DNA of 64,000 bases from Variovorax sp. OK212 (GTDB taxonomy: Bacteria > Pseudomonadota > Gammaproteobacteria > Burkholderiales > Burkholderiaceae_C), in assembly GCF_900112425.1 (NCBI RefSeq), contig NZ_FOLP01000002.1, forward strand, positions 248,001-312,000, in the 5' to 3' direction. Below the pieces are notes generated by a model. The model worked only from the letters and a program-made list of their open reading frames with translations, had not been told where the DNA came from and did no database searches. This document shows, one piece after another, positions 1 to 8,853 of the stretch (its first letter is position 1; each line of letters begins with the position of its first letter). The position numbers were made by a program, and so were the translations under genes.

Positions 1-1
1 C

Positions 2-1306
2 GCCGCGCCTGACGCATTGACCGCGTCGACACCCGCGCCGGCACCGCAAGCCGCCCCAACGCCTGCAACGCCAGCAACGCCAGCAGCGGCACCATCCGCC
101 GCACCACCGGCCCAGCCGGCCTACGTCGGCGCCACCTACGCCCTCGTGCCTGGCCGCCCGCAACCGAGCGCCGCGCAACTCACCGAGATCGGCCGGCGCA
201 TCTTCTTCGACGGCAGCCTCTCGGCCACGGGCAAGGCCTCGTGCGCGAGCTGCCACGACCCGCAGCACGCCTTCGGTCCGCCGAACGCGCTGTCGGTGCA
301 GCTCGGCGGCGCCGACGGCAAGCAGCAAGGCCCGCGCGCCGCGCCCTCGCTGCGCTACCTGGAAACGCTGGCCGCCTTCACCGAGCACCACCACGACAAC
401 GACGGCGACGACAGCATCGACGCCGGTCCCACCGGCGGCCACATGTGGGACGGCCGCGCCGGCTCCGCGCACGAGCAGGCGGCCATGCCGCTTCTCTCCC
501 CCGCCGAGATGGCCAACGCGTCGGTGGCGGACGTGTCGGCCAAGCTCGAGCGCGCGGCCTACGCCGACGACCTGCGCAAGGCCTTCGGCGACGACGTGTT
601 CAAGACGCCCGACGCCGCCTTCAAGGCCGCGGGCCTCGCGCTGGAGGTGTTCCAGCAGTCGCCGAAAGACTTCTATCCGTTCACCAGCAAGTACGACGCG
701 GTGCTGCGCGGCCAGGCCAGGCTCAGCGCGGCCGAAGCGCGCGGATTGCGCGTGTTCAACGACGAGGACAAGGGCAACTGCGCGTCGTGCCACATCAGCG
801 AGCGCACGCAGGACGGCGCGTTTCCGTTCTTCACCGACTACGGCCTGATTGCGCTCGGCGTGCCGCGCAACCGCAAGCTGAAGGCCAACGCGGACCCGGC
901 GTTTCACGACCTCGGCCTGTGCGGCCCCTACCGCACCGACATGAAGGACCACCCCGAGTACTGCGGCCTGTTCCGCACGCCCACGCTGCGCAACGTGGCG
1001 GTGCGCCAGAGCTTCTTCCACAACGGGGTGTTCCACTCGCTGGAGCAGGCGATCCGCTTCTACGCGCAGCGCGACACCGCGCCCGAGCGCTGGTACGCGC
1101 ATTCGGGCAAGGGCATCGTGCAGCAGTACGACGACCTGCCCGAGCAGTACCACGCCAACCTCAACACCGACGCGCCCTTCGGCCAGAAGCGCGGCGGCAA
1201 GCCGGCGCTGACGGAGGCGGAAATCCGCGACGTGGCGGCATTCCTGCGAACGCTGACCGACGCGGATCAGAAGAACGCGCCGGCCACCGCCACCGCAGCC
1301 CGATAA
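2..1306 (+). CDS. Di-haem cytochrome c peroxidase (CcpA/MauG family), 5' end outside window
   Basis: The reading frame is open to the left edge, so the true start and any signal peptide lie outside the window; a TTG at 17 is only the first possible internal start. The visible part begins with a Pro/Ala-rich linker of about 30 residues. Two CASCH c-type haem motifs follow, at about residues 76-80 and 255-259 counted from the TTG, which is the arrangement of bacterial di-haem cytochrome c peroxidases and MauG-like proteins. Such proteins act in the periplasm, reducing peroxide or oxidising another substrate with electrons from a small cytochrome. The substrate cannot be told from sequence. It stands alone, converging on the marR gene. 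Confidence 0.85.
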   Translation, partial: AAPDALTASTPAPAPQAAPTPATPATPAAAPSAAPPAQPAYVGATYALVPGRPQPSAAQLTEIGRRIFFDGSLSATGKASCASCHDPQHAFGPPNALSVQLGGADGKQQGPRAAPSLRYLETLAAFTEHHHDNDGDDSIDAGPTGGHMWDGRAGSAHEQAAMPLLSPAEMANASVADVSAKLERAAYADDLRKAFGDDVFKTPDAAFKAAGLALEVFQQSPKDFYPFTSKYDAVLRGQARLSAAEARGLRVFNDEDKGNCASCHISERTQDGAFPFFTDYGLIALGVPRNRKLKANADPAFHDLGLCGPYRTDMKDHPEYCGLFRTPTLRNVAVRQSFFHNGVFHSLEQAIRFYAQRDTAPERWYAHSGKGIVQQYDDLPEQYHANLNTDAPFGQKRGGKPALTEAEIRDVAAFLRTLTDADQKNAPATATAAR

Positions 1307-1321
1307 GACGCGCAGGCGGCC

Positions 1322-1771
1322 CTAGCCTCCGCCCATGCGCTCGACGTTCGCGTTGAGCCGCTCCAGCAGCGCCGCGAGCTGCGCGACCTCATCCGCCGAG
1401 AAGCCCGCGAGCGCGTCCTGCGCGTGCGCGTCCATCAGCGCCTTGGCCCTGGGCAGGCGCTTGGCGGCCAGCGGCGTGAGCGAGATCAGGCGGCTGCGGC
1501 CGTCGTCGGGGTCGGCGACGCGCTCGACCAGGCCGTCGCGTTCCATGCGGGCCAGCAGCTGCGCCATGCTGGGCTGCTCCACCTGCGCGATGCGCGCGAG
1601 CTCGGCCTGCGACAGCGCCTTGCGCTTCTTGAGCGACACCAGCACCGGCAACTGGCCCACCGCAAAGCCGAACTCGCGCAGCCCGCCGTCGGCAATGCGC
1701 GTGAAGCCGCGCGTGATGCGGCCGATGAGCCGCAAGGGGCTGGAGTCGTGCGTGTCGGTCATGCGAGGCAT
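1322..1771 (-). CDS. MarR-family transcriptional regulator
   Basis: A 149-residue winged-helix protein of MarR type. The recognition-helix region (LSQAELARIAQVEQPSMAQL) and the wing with its DPDDGRS turn are both visible. It is divergent from the flavin monooxygenase at 1834, with 62 bp between the starts. That gap holds two copies of a 12-bp palindrome, the expected arrangement for a MarR repressor controlling both itself and the neighbouring oxidoreductase. The inducer is unknown; MarR regulators commonly respond to phenolics or oxidants. Confidence 0.85.
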   Translation of the reverse strand: MPRMTDTHDSSPLRLIGRITRGFTRIADGGLREFGFAVGQLPVLVSLKKRKALSQAELARIAQVEQPSMAQLLARMERDGLVERVADPDDGRSRLISLTPLAAKRLPRAKALMDAHAQDALAGFSADEVAQLAALLERLNANVERMGGG

Positions 1772-1780
1772 TCTATCTTC

Positions 1781-1814
1781 ATAGGCTCCTATGCTAATAT
1801 AAATAGGAACCTAT
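1781..1814. promoter_or_regulatory. Two tandem palindromes, likely MarR operators
   Basis: Two 12-bp palindromes of the form ATAGG-N2-CCTAT lie at 1781-1792 (ATAGGCTCCTAT) and 1803-1814 (ATAGGAACCTAT). Their starts are 22 bp apart, about two helical turns, so two dimers would bind the same face of the DNA. They fill the divergent promoter region between marR and the monooxygenase. Binding by the adjacent MarR protein is inferred. Confidence 0.7.
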
Positions 1815-1833
1815 CCTTCATGGAGCCTTTCGA

Positions 1834-3024
1834 ATGCCCCGCCTGTCCACGTCTTCCACGTCTTCCATGCCTCCCGCTTCCCTCACCCCGTCCCGCATCG
1901 CCATCGTCGGCGCCGGCCCCGGCGGGCTCACGCTGGCGCGCCTGCTTCACCTGTCCGGCATCCATGCCACCGTGTTCGAGCGCGAGGCAAGCCCGCTCGC
2001 GCGGCCGCAGGGCGGCACGCTCGACCTGCACGAAGACTCGGGCCTGCTGGCCGTGCAGCGCGCCGCCCTGGCCAGCGAGTTCCAGCGCATCGCGCGCTAC
2101 GACGACCAGGGCTCCCGGCTGCTCGACAAGGCGGCCCGCGTGCTCTTCGAAGAGCCCGACGCGGGCGCCGGCAACCGCCCCGAGGTCGACCGCACCGCGC
2201 TGCGCGAGATGCTGCTGGCCTCGCTGCCCGCCGAATGCGTGCAGTGGGGCCATGCGCTGCGCGACCTGCGGCTGCAGGAAGGCGGGCGCTGGAACCTGCT
2301 GTTCGAAAACGGCGAGGCCGGCCCGTTCGACCTGGTGGTGGGCGCGGACGGCGCCTGGTCGCGCGTGCGGCCGCTGCTGTCGCCGTACAAGCCGCAGTAC
2401 AGCGGCCTCACGTTCATCGAGTTCGGCATCGACGACGTCGATCGCAGCCACCCGGCACTGGCGCAACTGGTGGGCCGGGGCAAGCTGGAGGTGCAAGGCG
2501 ACGGCAAGGAAATCATCGTGCAGCGCAATGGCAACGCGCACATTCGCGGCTACGCGATCTTCCGCGTGCCGGCGGACTGGGCAGCGCAGCGCTTCGACTT
2601 CGCCTCGCCCGCGTCGGTGCGCAGCGCGTTGCTGGCGGAGTTCGCGGGCTATGCCGATGCGGTGACCGACCTCTTTCGCGTCAGCAACGACAACTTCGTT
2701 TCGCGCCCGATCCATGCGCTGCCGGTCGGCCATTGCTGGACGCACCGGCGCGGGCTGACGCTGCTGGGCGACGCGGCGCATGTGATGTCGCCCTTCGGCG
2801 GCGAAGGCGTGAACGCCGCGATGCGCGACGCCGTCGAACTGGCCGCCCAGCTCGGCGCGCAAGGCGATTGGGCCGCCGCCGTGGGCACTTACGAAATGCA
2901 GATGTTCGAGCGCGTGGTCGACGCGGCGGAAGGCTCGGCAGAAGCCGCCGCCGTGCAGATGTCGCACATCGGCGAGGCACTGGCGCTGGCTCACCTGAGC
3001 GAGCACCGGGCCGTGGCCGCCTGA
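1834..3024 (+). CDS. FAD-dependent monooxygenase, TetX/PHBH-like
   Basis: A 396-residue class A flavoprotein monooxygenase. An N-terminal Rossmann motif (GAGPGG, about residues 26-31) binds FAD, and the second FAD motif GDAAHVMSPFGGEGVN lies near residue 312. Length and overall pattern fit the TetX-like NAD(P)H-dependent hydroxylases, which insert one oxygen atom into aromatic or polyketide substrates. The ATG at 1834 is preceded by GGAG with an 8-base gap; a later ATG at 1867 is possible. It is probably repressed by the divergent MarR protein. Relatives include tetracycline-inactivating enzymes, but no resistance can be claimed from sequence alone. Confidence 0.8.
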   Translation: MPRLSTSSTSSMPPASLTPSRIAIVGAGPGGLTLARLLHLSGIHATVFEREASPLARPQGGTLDLHEDSGLLAVQRAALASEFQRIARYDDQGSRLLDKAARVLFEEPDAGAGNRPEVDRTALREMLLASLPAECVQWGHALRDLRLQEGGRWNLLFENGEAGPFDLVVGADGAWSRVRPLLSPYKPQYSGLTFIEFGIDDVDRSHPALAQLVGRGKLEVQGDGKEIIVQRNGNAHIRGYAIFRVPADWAAQRFDFASPASVRSALLAEFAGYADAVTDLFRVSNDNFVSRPIHALPVGHCWTHRRGLTLLGDAAHVMSPFGGEGVNAAMRDAVELAAQLGAQGDWAAAVGTYEMQMFERVVDAAEGSAEAAAVQMSHIGEALALAHLSEHRAVAA

Positions 3025-3077
3025 ACCGGCGGGTGTCCGTGGGACGGAGACGTCTTGGGTGTATCTATTTGACTTTG

Positions 3078-3095
3078 TTTTAGATATATCTAAAA
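3078..3095. promoter_or_regulatory. Perfect 18-bp palindrome, likely PadR/YqjI operator
   Basis: TTTTAGATATATCTAAAA is a perfect inverted repeat 33 bp upstream of the PadR-type gene, in an AT-rich patch within otherwise GC-rich DNA. Flanking half-sites GTATCT (3061-3066) and AGATAC (3102-3107) form an outer inverted repeat. E. coli YqjI is known to bind inverted repeats upstream of its own gene and of yqjH, so autoregulation is the natural reading. Confidence 0.7.
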
Positions 3096-3128
3096 TAATT
3101 CAGATACGCATCAGACAGGACACCCACC

Positions 3129-3707
3129 ATGAGACATTTCCACCTCGACCACCACCACTGCCGCACCGCCCGCGGCGAGCATGAAGACGGCCTTTCCGGC
3201 GGCCGCGGACACCGTGGCGGGCGCGGCGGCGGAGGCGGCGGCCGCGTGTTCGGCCACGGAGGCCTGCGCTTCGTGCTGCTGCAGCTCATCGCCGACAAGC
3301 CGGCCCACGGCTACGAGCTCATCAAGGCCATCGAAGACCGCCTCGGCGGCAGCTACGCGCCCAGCCCCGGCGTGGTCTACCCCACGCTCACGCTGCTCGA
3401 GGAGCTCGGCTACCTCAGCGTGGAAACCGCCGACGGCGGCGGGCGCAAGCGCTACAGCATCACGGCCAGCGGCCAGGAGTTCCTGGCGGCCAACCGCGAA
3501 ATGGCCGACGCCATGATGGCCCGCATGAGCGGCGGCGTCGACGGCGCCGGCCCGCGCGGCGGGCGCCCGCCGCAGGTGACGCGCGCCATCGAGAACCTCA
3601 AGCTCGCGATGCGCATGCGCCTGTCGGGTGCGCCGATGACCGAGCAGCAGGCGCACGACTTCGCGGCCGTGCTCGACAGCGCCGCGCAGCAGATCGAGAA
3701 GATCTGA
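3129..3707 (+). CDS. yqjI: PadR-family metal-responsive regulator, YqjI-like
   Basis: A 192-residue protein. Residues 1-45 form a His/Gly-rich tail (including HFHLDHHH) and the rest is a PadR winged helix with the diagnostic segments HGYELIKAIEDR and PSPGVVYPTL. E. coli YqjI has the same plan: a His/Cys-rich tail that senses nickel/iron, then PadR, controlling the ferric reductase YqjH. Here a YqjH-like gene lies two genes downstream in the same direction, supporting the assignment. The tail has one Cys only, so metal choice may differ from the E. coli protein. Probably autoregulated through the palindrome at 3078-3095. Confidence 0.8.
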   Translation: MRHFHLDHHHCRTARGEHEDGLSGGRGHRGGRGGGGGGRVFGHGGLRFVLLQLIADKPAHGYELIKAIEDRLGGSYAPSPGVVYPTLTLLEELGYLSVETADGGGRKRYSITASGQEFLAANREMADAMMARMSGGVDGAGPRGGRPPQVTRAIENLKLAMRMRLSGAPMTEQQAHDFAAVLDSAAQQIEKI

Positions 3708-3750
3708 GCCTGTTGCCGACCCCCTGCCTGCACTGCCTGCCTGCCTCGCC

Positions 3751-4185
3751 ATGCTGCACAACATCGCCACGATCAGGGGCTACCACGCCCACGTCTACTT
3801 CGACCCCGACACGCGCGCCACCGCACTCGCGGTGCGGCACGCGCTCACCGGGTGCTTCGACGTGCGGGTGGGTGGCTTCCACGACGAGCCGGGCGGGCCG
3901 CACCCCAAGGGCTCCTACCAGATCGGCTTCACGCTCGGCCAGTTCGACCATGTGGTGCCCTGGCTGATGCTCAACCGGCAAGGCCTCGACGTGCTCGTGC
4001 ATCCGCTCACCGGCGACGAGGCCGGCGACCACGAACACCGCGCACTGTGGCTGGGCACGCCGCAGCTGCTGGACATCGACTTCCTGCGCAGCCTGGCCGC
4101 CCTGGCCACCCCGGCCGCCACCCTGGCCGCTGCGCCTTCCCCATCTCAACCCGCCCTGCTCACCCAGGACTCATGCAATGACTGA
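3751..4185 (+). CDS. DOPA 4,5-dioxygenase family protein
   Basis: A 144-residue protein resembling the small DOPA 4,5-dioxygenase family found in fungi and many proteobacteria: an N-terminal YHAHVYFDP motif, a central GPHPKGSYQ segment and a VHPLTGDEAGDH motif carrying conserved histidines. The true bacterial substrate is unknown; ring-opening of a catechol is the family activity. The last eight bases overlap the start of the flavoreductase, so the two are translationally coupled. Placed between a YqjI-type regulator and a siderophore-interacting reductase, it could act on a catecholate ligand, but this is inference. Confidence 0.7.
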   Translation: MLHNIATIRGYHAHVYFDPDTRATALAVRHALTGCFDVRVGGFHDEPGGPHPKGSYQIGFTLGQFDHVVPWLMLNRQGLDVLVHPLTGDEAGDHEHRALWLGTPQLLDIDFLRSLAALATPAATLAAAPSPSQPALLTQDSCND

Positions 4186-5017
4186 CTTCAGCACTTCATC
4201 TGCTTCCACCGCCCCCGACCGCACGCCGCGCCGGGTGCGCCACGACCTGCGCTTTCGCCAGCTCACGGTGAAGACCGTGCAGCGCGTCACGCCGCACCTG
4301 ATTCGCGTCACCCTCGCGGGCGACGACCTCGCGGGCTTCACCAGCCTGGGCTTCGACGACCACGCGAAGATCTTCTTTCCCGACGCCGCCACCGGCAAGC
4401 TCACGCTGCCTACCGCCGGCCCCGACGGCCCGGTGTGGCCCGCAAGCGGCCGCCCGACCATGCGCGACTACACGCCGCGCCGCCACGACGCCAAGGCCGG
4501 CACGCTGGAGATCGACTTCGCGCTGCACGACGCCGGCCCCGCCACGCAGTGGGCCGAGCAGGCCAAGGCCGGCGACACCCTTGGCGTGGGCGGCCCGCGC
4601 GGCTCGTTCATCGTGCCGACCGAATTCGACTGGCACCTGCTGATCGGCGACGACACCGCCCTGCCCGCCATCGCGCGCCGCCTGGCCGAGCTGCCCGCCG
4701 GTGCGCGCGCGGTAGTGCTGGCGGAAGTCGACAGCGAAGCCGACGAGATTCCGTTCGAGACGCAGGCCGAGCTCACGCTGCAATGGGTGCACCGCCGCGG
4801 CGCCGAGCCGGGCACGAGTGCCGTGCTGGTCGATGCGCTGAAGGCCGCGAAGCTGCCGGCCGGCGATTTCCATGCGTGGGTGGGTTGCGAGTCGGCCATT
4901 GCCAAGGCGCTGCGCGCGCACCTGGTGGGCGAGCGCGGCGCGAACCCGAAGTGGACGCGGGCCTCGGGCTACTGGCGCCGCGGTGCGGTGGCCACGCACG
5001 ATTCGCACGACGAGTAA
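4178..5017 (+). CDS. Siderophore-interacting protein / NADPH-dependent ferric reductase (YqjH-like)
   Basis: A 279-residue cytoplasmic flavoprotein of the siderophore-interacting family. The N-terminal FAD-binding barrel contains MRDYTPRR (R-x-Y-T type flavin motif, about residue 93), and a C-terminal NAD(P)H-binding SIP domain includes the [13 protein letters not shown] segment. Such proteins release iron by reducing ferric chelates. Its start codon overlaps the preceding dioxygenase-like gene. The yqjI-x-yqjH arrangement suggests control by the upstream PadR protein. Confidence 0.85.
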   Translation: MTDFSTSSASTAPDRTPRRVRHDLRFRQLTVKTVQRVTPHLIRVTLAGDDLAGFTSLGFDDHAKIFFPDAATGKLTLPTAGPDGPVWPASGRPTMRDYTPRRHDAKAGTLEIDFALHDAGPATQWAEQAKAGDTLGVGGPRGSFIVPTEFDWHLLIGDDTALPAIARRLAELPAGARAVVLAEVDSEADEIPFETQAELTLQWVHRRGAEPGTSAVLVDALKAAKLPAGDFHAWVGCESAIAKALRAHLVGERGANPKWTRASGYWRRGAVATHDSHDE

Positions 5018-5030
5018 TGTGAGTCCTGCT

Positions 5031-5138
5031 CCTTCCCCTCCCGGGGGAAGGCTGGGATGGGGGCAAGCGGCGCATCCACCGCCGACGGTGATCGATACGC
5101 CGTCAGCCCCCACCCCGCCCTCCCCCAAGCGGGGGAGG
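5031..5138. repeat. Paired GC-rich hairpins, REP-like element or bidirectional terminator
   Basis: Between two convergent genes lie two strong hairpins: CCTTCCCC/GGGGGAAGG at 5031-5051 and CCTCCCCC-AAGC-GGGGGAGG at 5119-5138. The outer arms (GGATGGGGGC and GCCCCCACCCC) can also pair with each other. This looks like the short palindromic interspersed repeats of Burkholderiales intergenic regions, and it could stop transcription from both sides. Confidence 0.55.
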
Positions 5139-5151
5139 AAGAGATACCGCC

Positions 5152-6684
5152 TCAGTGCGGCACTTCGGCAGGCCCCGATGCCGCGGCATTGCGTCGCGGG
5201 CTCTTGATGAGCAGCAGCAGCGGAATCGCCAGCACCGTGATGATCATCATGATCGCGAAGTCGTCCAGGTAGCCGATCAGCGCGCCCTGCCGCGTCACCT
5301 CCGCATTCAGCAGCGCCAGGCCGCTCAGGGTGTCGGGCGACATCATCTGCGGCAGCGTGGCCAGCGCGGGGTTGCCCGGCGCCACGGTCGAGGCGATCTG
5401 CGCATGCGCCTTGCTCGAGCCTTCGGTCAGCAGCGCCTGAACGATCGAGATGCCCACGCTGCTGCCGATGTTGCGCAGCAGGCTGAAGATGGGCGTGCCC
5501 TGGTTGCGCAGGCGCGGCGCCAGCGTGGCGAAGGTGGCGGTCGACAGCGGCACGAAGGTGAAGCCGATGCCCAGCCCCTGGATGAAGCCAGAAAGAATGA
5601 TCAGGCTGCTGTCCATCTGCAGCGTGAGCCGCGTCATCTGGTACAGCGAGAAGGCCGTGAGGCCGAAGCCCACCGCCATGATGGCGCGCACGTCGATGCG
5701 CTGCACCAGCCGGCCCACGATGATCATCGCGATCATCGTGCCCACGCCGCGCGGCGCGGTCACCTCCCCGGTGTAGATCACCGGATAGCCCATGAGCCCC
5801 TGCAGGAAGTTGGGCAGCAGCGCCATGGTCGCGAACAGGATCATGCCGACGATGAACGCGAACAGCAGGCCGGTGACGAAGTTGCGGTCCTTGAGCAGGT
5901 CGCGGTCGAAGAACGACACGCCCTGCACCGTCCAGGTGTGGACCACGAAGAAGCCGAAGGCCACCAACGCGGCGGCCGCCTCGAGCTTGATTTCCCACGA
6001 GTCGAACCAGTCGAGCTGCTCGCCGCGGTCCAGGAACAGCTGCAGCATGCCGATGGCCAGGCTCAGCGTGACGAAGCCGAAGATGTCGAGCTTCTCGCCC
6101 TGCGGCCGGCTCTCCGGCAGGTAGCGCGCAATGCCCCAGAAGGCGAAGATGCCCACCGGCAGGTTGATGAAGAACACCCAGCGCCAGTCGAAGTTCTCAG
6201 TGAGCCAGCCGCCCAGCAGCGGCCCGAGGATGGGCCCGACCATGATGCCCGCGCCCCAGATGGCCATGGCCTGGCCGACCTTCTCGCGCGGGTTGATGTC
6301 CAGCAACACCGCCTGCGACAGCGGCACCAGCGCCGCGCCGAAGATGCCCTGCAGCAGGCGCGCCGCCACGATGCCGACCAGCGAGGTGGCCAGCCCGCAC
6401 AGCGCCGAGGCCACCGTGAAGCCGATCACCGAGATGATGAACACGCGCCGCCGCCCCCAGTGGCCGCACAGCCAGCCCGTGAGCGGCAGCGCGATGGCCG
6501 AGGCCACGATGTACGAGGTGAGCACCCAGGTGATCTGGTCCTGCGAGGCCTGCAGGCTGCCCTGCATGTGGGGCAAGGCGACGTTGGCGATCGTCGTGTC
6601 CAGCGCCTGCATGATGGTCGCCAGCATGATCGAGATGGTGATCATGCCCTTGTGCGGCACGGTGGTTCCGGGTGCGACGCTCAT
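5152..6684 (-). CDS. DHA2-family multidrug efflux MFS transporter (EmrB-like)
   Basis: A 510-residue inner-membrane protein with about 14 hydrophobic segments. It shows the family's motif C region in TM5 (GAGIMVGPILGPLLGGWL) and the early segment LDTTIANVALPHMQG typical of DHA2/EmrB drug:H+ antiporters. The start chosen is the ATG at 6684, which overlaps the stop of the upstream marR gene as ATGA; a longer open frame to 7044 is only the shadow of marR. Substrate unknown. No EmrA-type membrane-fusion gene is adjacent, which is unusual for a true EmrAB pump. Confidence 0.88.
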   Translation of the reverse strand: MSVAPGTTVPHKGMITISIMLATIMQALDTTIANVALPHMQGSLQASQDQITWVLTSYIVASAIALPLTGWLCGHWGRRRVFIISVIGFTVASALCGLATSLVGIVAARLLQGIFGAALVPLSQAVLLDINPREKVGQAMAIWGAGIMVGPILGPLLGGWLTENFDWRWVFFINLPVGIFAFWGIARYLPESRPQGEKLDIFGFVTLSLAIGMLQLFLDRGEQLDWFDSWEIKLEAAAALVAFGFFVVHTWTVQGVSFFDRDLLKDRNFVTGLLFAFIVGMILFATMALLPNFLQGLMGYPVIYTGEVTAPRGVGTMIAMIIVGRLVQRIDVRAIMAVGFGLTAFSLYQMTRLTLQMDSSLIILSGFIQGLGIGFTFVPLSTATFATLAPRLRNQGTPIFSLLRNIGSSVGISIVQALLTEGSSKAHAQIASTVAPGNPALATLPQMMSPDTLSGLALLNAEVTRQGALIGYLDDFAIMMIITVLAIPLLLLIKSPRRNAAASGPAEVPH

Positions 6685-7157
6685 GGCTTCGGCCCCGTGC
6701 CGGAGGTGATCTCCACCAGGCTGCCATGCACCTTGCCCAGCAGGCTCAGCAGCTGGGCGCGTTCGGGCGGCGTCAGCACCGCCATCACGCGCGCGTTGAG
6801 TCCGTCGCTGATGCTCAGGGCCGCGTCGAGCGCCTTCTCGGCGCTGGGCTGCAGGTGGATCTTGTTGACGCGGCGGTCCGTGGCGCTGGGTTCGCGGCGG
6901 ATCCAGCCGGCGGCGGCCATCCGGTCGCACAGGCCGGCCACGGCCATGGGCGTGAGGTCGAGCCGCTGCGCAAGTTCGGCCTGAGAGAGCGGCTCGACCT
7001 CGTCCGGGTCGCCGTGCATGGCCAGTGCGCCCAGCAGGCGGCACTGTGCACTGGTGAGGCCGATGCGTTCGCGCGCGAGGCGGTCGAACTCTTCGCTGTA
7101 AAGCTTGCCCACGCTCTTGACGAGGAAGCCGAAACGCTGGGTGAAGTCCCTTTTCAT
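6681..7157 (-). CDS. MarR-family transcriptional regulator of the adjacent efflux gene
   Basis: A 158-residue MarR-type winged-helix protein (LSQAELAQRLDLTPMAVAGL recognition region; RREPSATDRRVNKIHL wing). It is the first gene of a two-gene operon, and its stop overlaps the ATG of the DHA2 transporter. The classical arrangement is a repressor that responds to the compounds exported by the pump. The upstream region is AT-rich; no clean palindrome was found there. Confidence 0.85.
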   Translation of the reverse strand: MKRDFTQRFGFLVKSVGKLYSEEFDRLARERIGLTSAQCRLLGALAMHGDPDEVEPLSQAELAQRLDLTPMAVAGLCDRMAAAGWIRREPSATDRRVNKIHLQPSAEKALDAALSISDGLNARVMAVLTPPERAQLLSLLGKVHGSLVEITSGTGPKP

Positions 7158-7247
7158 AAGGGACTTGATTATCTACATGTTTATTAGTTTGGAATTAGCA
7201 AAGGCCGGCGGCAGGCCCTGCCCTTGCAACCTGTCCTTGCATCTGCC

Positions 7248-8225
7248 TCACAACCAGCCCGCGCGCCGGAACCGGTAGTACAGGTAGCCGCAGGTGCTGA
7301 CGATGAGCCCCAGCGCCACCGCGTAGCCGTAGCGGAATTTCAGCTCCGGCATGTTCTCGAAGTTCATGCCCCAGATGCCCGCGAACGCGGTGCACACCGC
7401 GAAGATGCTGGCCCAGGCCGCGAGCCGCTTGGTGACCTCGCTTTCCTCGATGGTCACCATCGACAGGTTCACCTGGATCGCCGTGCCGATGGTGTCGCGC
7501 ATGGCGTCGATCGAGCCGTTGATGCGCCCCAGGTGGTCGCCCACGTCGCGAAAGTACTCCTGCGAACTCATGCAGACCTGCGGCACCCGCCCGCCGTGCA
7601 TCTTGCCGGCCGCCTCCAGCAGCGGCGCCACCGCGCGCTTGAGGATCATGCTGCGCCGCTTCAGGTCGTAGAGCTGCTTGATTTTGTCGCGCGCCGCGCC
7701 GCCCTGGCCGAAGATCTGCTGCTCGATGCTTTCCAGCTCCACCTCGAGCGCGTCGATCACCGGAAAGTAGCGGTCGACCACCGCGTCCATCAGCGCATAC
7801 AGCACGAAGCCCGCGCCGTGGCGCAGCAGCTCGGGCTCGCGCTCGCAGCGTTCGCGCACGCCCAGGAAGCCCTGCTTGCTGCGGTTGCGCACCGACAGCA
7901 CGTAGTTGCTGCCCACGAACACGTCGACCTCGCCCACGTTGGTGCAGTGCTCGCCCTCGGGGGAGGGCTCGACCAGGTGCATGACCACGAAGAGCGAGTC
8001 GCCGTACTCCTCCACCTTCGGGCGCTGGTGGCCGTGGTGCGCGTCCTCGACCGCCAGCGGGTGCAGGCCGAACTCCATCTGCATGTGGTCGAGCTCTTCG
8101 TTGCTCGGGTCGCTCAGCGCCACCCACACGAAGCACCCCGGCCGGGTGATGTATTCGCTGATGTCGTCGACGGTGATGTCGGCCAGTTTCGAGCCGTTCT
8201 CGTAGGCTACGCAGTTGATCAGCAT
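7248..8225 (-). CDS. CorA-family magnesium/divalent cation transporter
   Basis: A 325-residue protein with a long charged cytoplasmic domain and two C-terminal membrane helices. The CorA signature GMN (in WGMNFENMPEL) closes the first helix, and a positively charged tail (YYRFRRAGWL) follows the second. CorA proteins form pentameric channels for Mg2+ and some other divalent ions. Regulators and operon partners are not obvious; the next minus-strand gene upstream ends with its sense strand 16 bases away. Confidence 0.88.
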   Translation of the reverse strand: MLINCVAYENGSKLADITVDDISEYITRPGCFVWVALSDPSNEELDHMQMEFGLHPLAVEDAHHGHQRPKVEEYGDSLFVVMHLVEPSPEGEHCTNVGEVDVFVGSNYVLSVRNRSKQGFLGVRERCEREPELLRHGAGFVLYALMDAVVDRYFPVIDALEVELESIEQQIFGQGGAARDKIKQLYDLKRRSMILKRAVAPLLEAAGKMHGGRVPQVCMSSQEYFRDVGDHLGRINGSIDAMRDTIGTAIQVNLSMVTIEESEVTKRLAAWASIFAVCTAFAGIWGMNFENMPELKFRYGYAVALGLIVSTCGYLYYRFRRAGWL

Positions 8226-8241
8226 CGCTACGCGTCCTCGG

Positions 8242-8853
8242 TCAGTCCTGGGGGTCGGCCGCGGCCAGCTGCGCGGTGGCGGCCAGCGCGGCCTCGATGG
8301 CCTGCGTCTCGCTCCTGAGCAGGGCCAGGCCCTTTTCGGCGAACGCGGCGTGGCTCGCCACGTCGGCCCACAGGCTCGATGCGGCTTCGGCGCAGGTGAG
8401 CGATGCGAAGCGGATGCGGCCCTTCGCCAGGTCGACGAAGCGCTGCTCGCGCAGCGGGTCCGCCCGGTCCCAGGCGCCGCCGATCAGCACGCGCTTGCCG
8501 CGCTTGATGCGCGGTTCGCGCTCGGCGAAGAAAGGCAGCTTGGCCGAGACCCAGGCCTGCATGCCGGTGTTCAGTGCGGTGTCGAAGGCCGAAGGCGCGG
8601 GGTGCGCCTTCGCAAAATCGCGCAAGGTGCCGACGTTGTAGAGCAGCGGGTCCTTGGGGTTCGCCGCACTGCCTTCCACGGGCCGGATGACCGACGGGTT
8701 GCTGCCCGCGCGCTCGGGCCGCTTCGACTTGCGCAGGTCCGCAAGCTCGGCCGGCGACATGCACAGGTACAGCGCCGCGAGTTCGGCCGGCAAGGTGGCG
8801 GTGTCTGGCAGCGCGTGCGCGTCAGGGCCTTTGAGTTCATCCAACTGGGCCAT
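8242..8853 (-). CDS. Hypothetical protein, 203 residues
   Basis: The start is placed at the ATG at 8853 (MAQLDELKGPDAH), which has an AAGG at a suitable distance; the frame stays open further upstream but that part is Arg-rich and unlike a real N-terminus. The protein is soluble and Ala/Leu-rich, with no membrane segment or recognised motif. It lies just upstream of corA on the same strand and may share its transcript. Function unknown. Confidence 0.5.
   Translation of the reverse strand: MAQLDELKGPDAHALPDTATLPAELAALYLCMSPAELADLRKSKRPERAGSNPSVIRPVEGSAANPKDPLLYNVGTLRDFAKAHPAPSAFDTALNTGMQAWVSAKLPFFAEREPRIKRGKRVLIGGAWDRADPLREQRFVDLAKGRIRFASLTCAEAASSLWADVASHAAFAEKGLALLRSETQAIEAALAATAQLAAADPQD

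Noticed and set aside
1424..2665. Long plus-strand frame overlapping marR and the monooxygenase
   Set aside because: Arg/Ala/Pro-rich translation with no domain; a typical shadow of high-GC genes.
4196..5998. Long 600-residue minus-strand frame across the siderophore-interacting gene and the transporter
   Set aside because: It covers two well-supported genes in other frames and reads as low-complexity Arg/Ala/Gly sequence.
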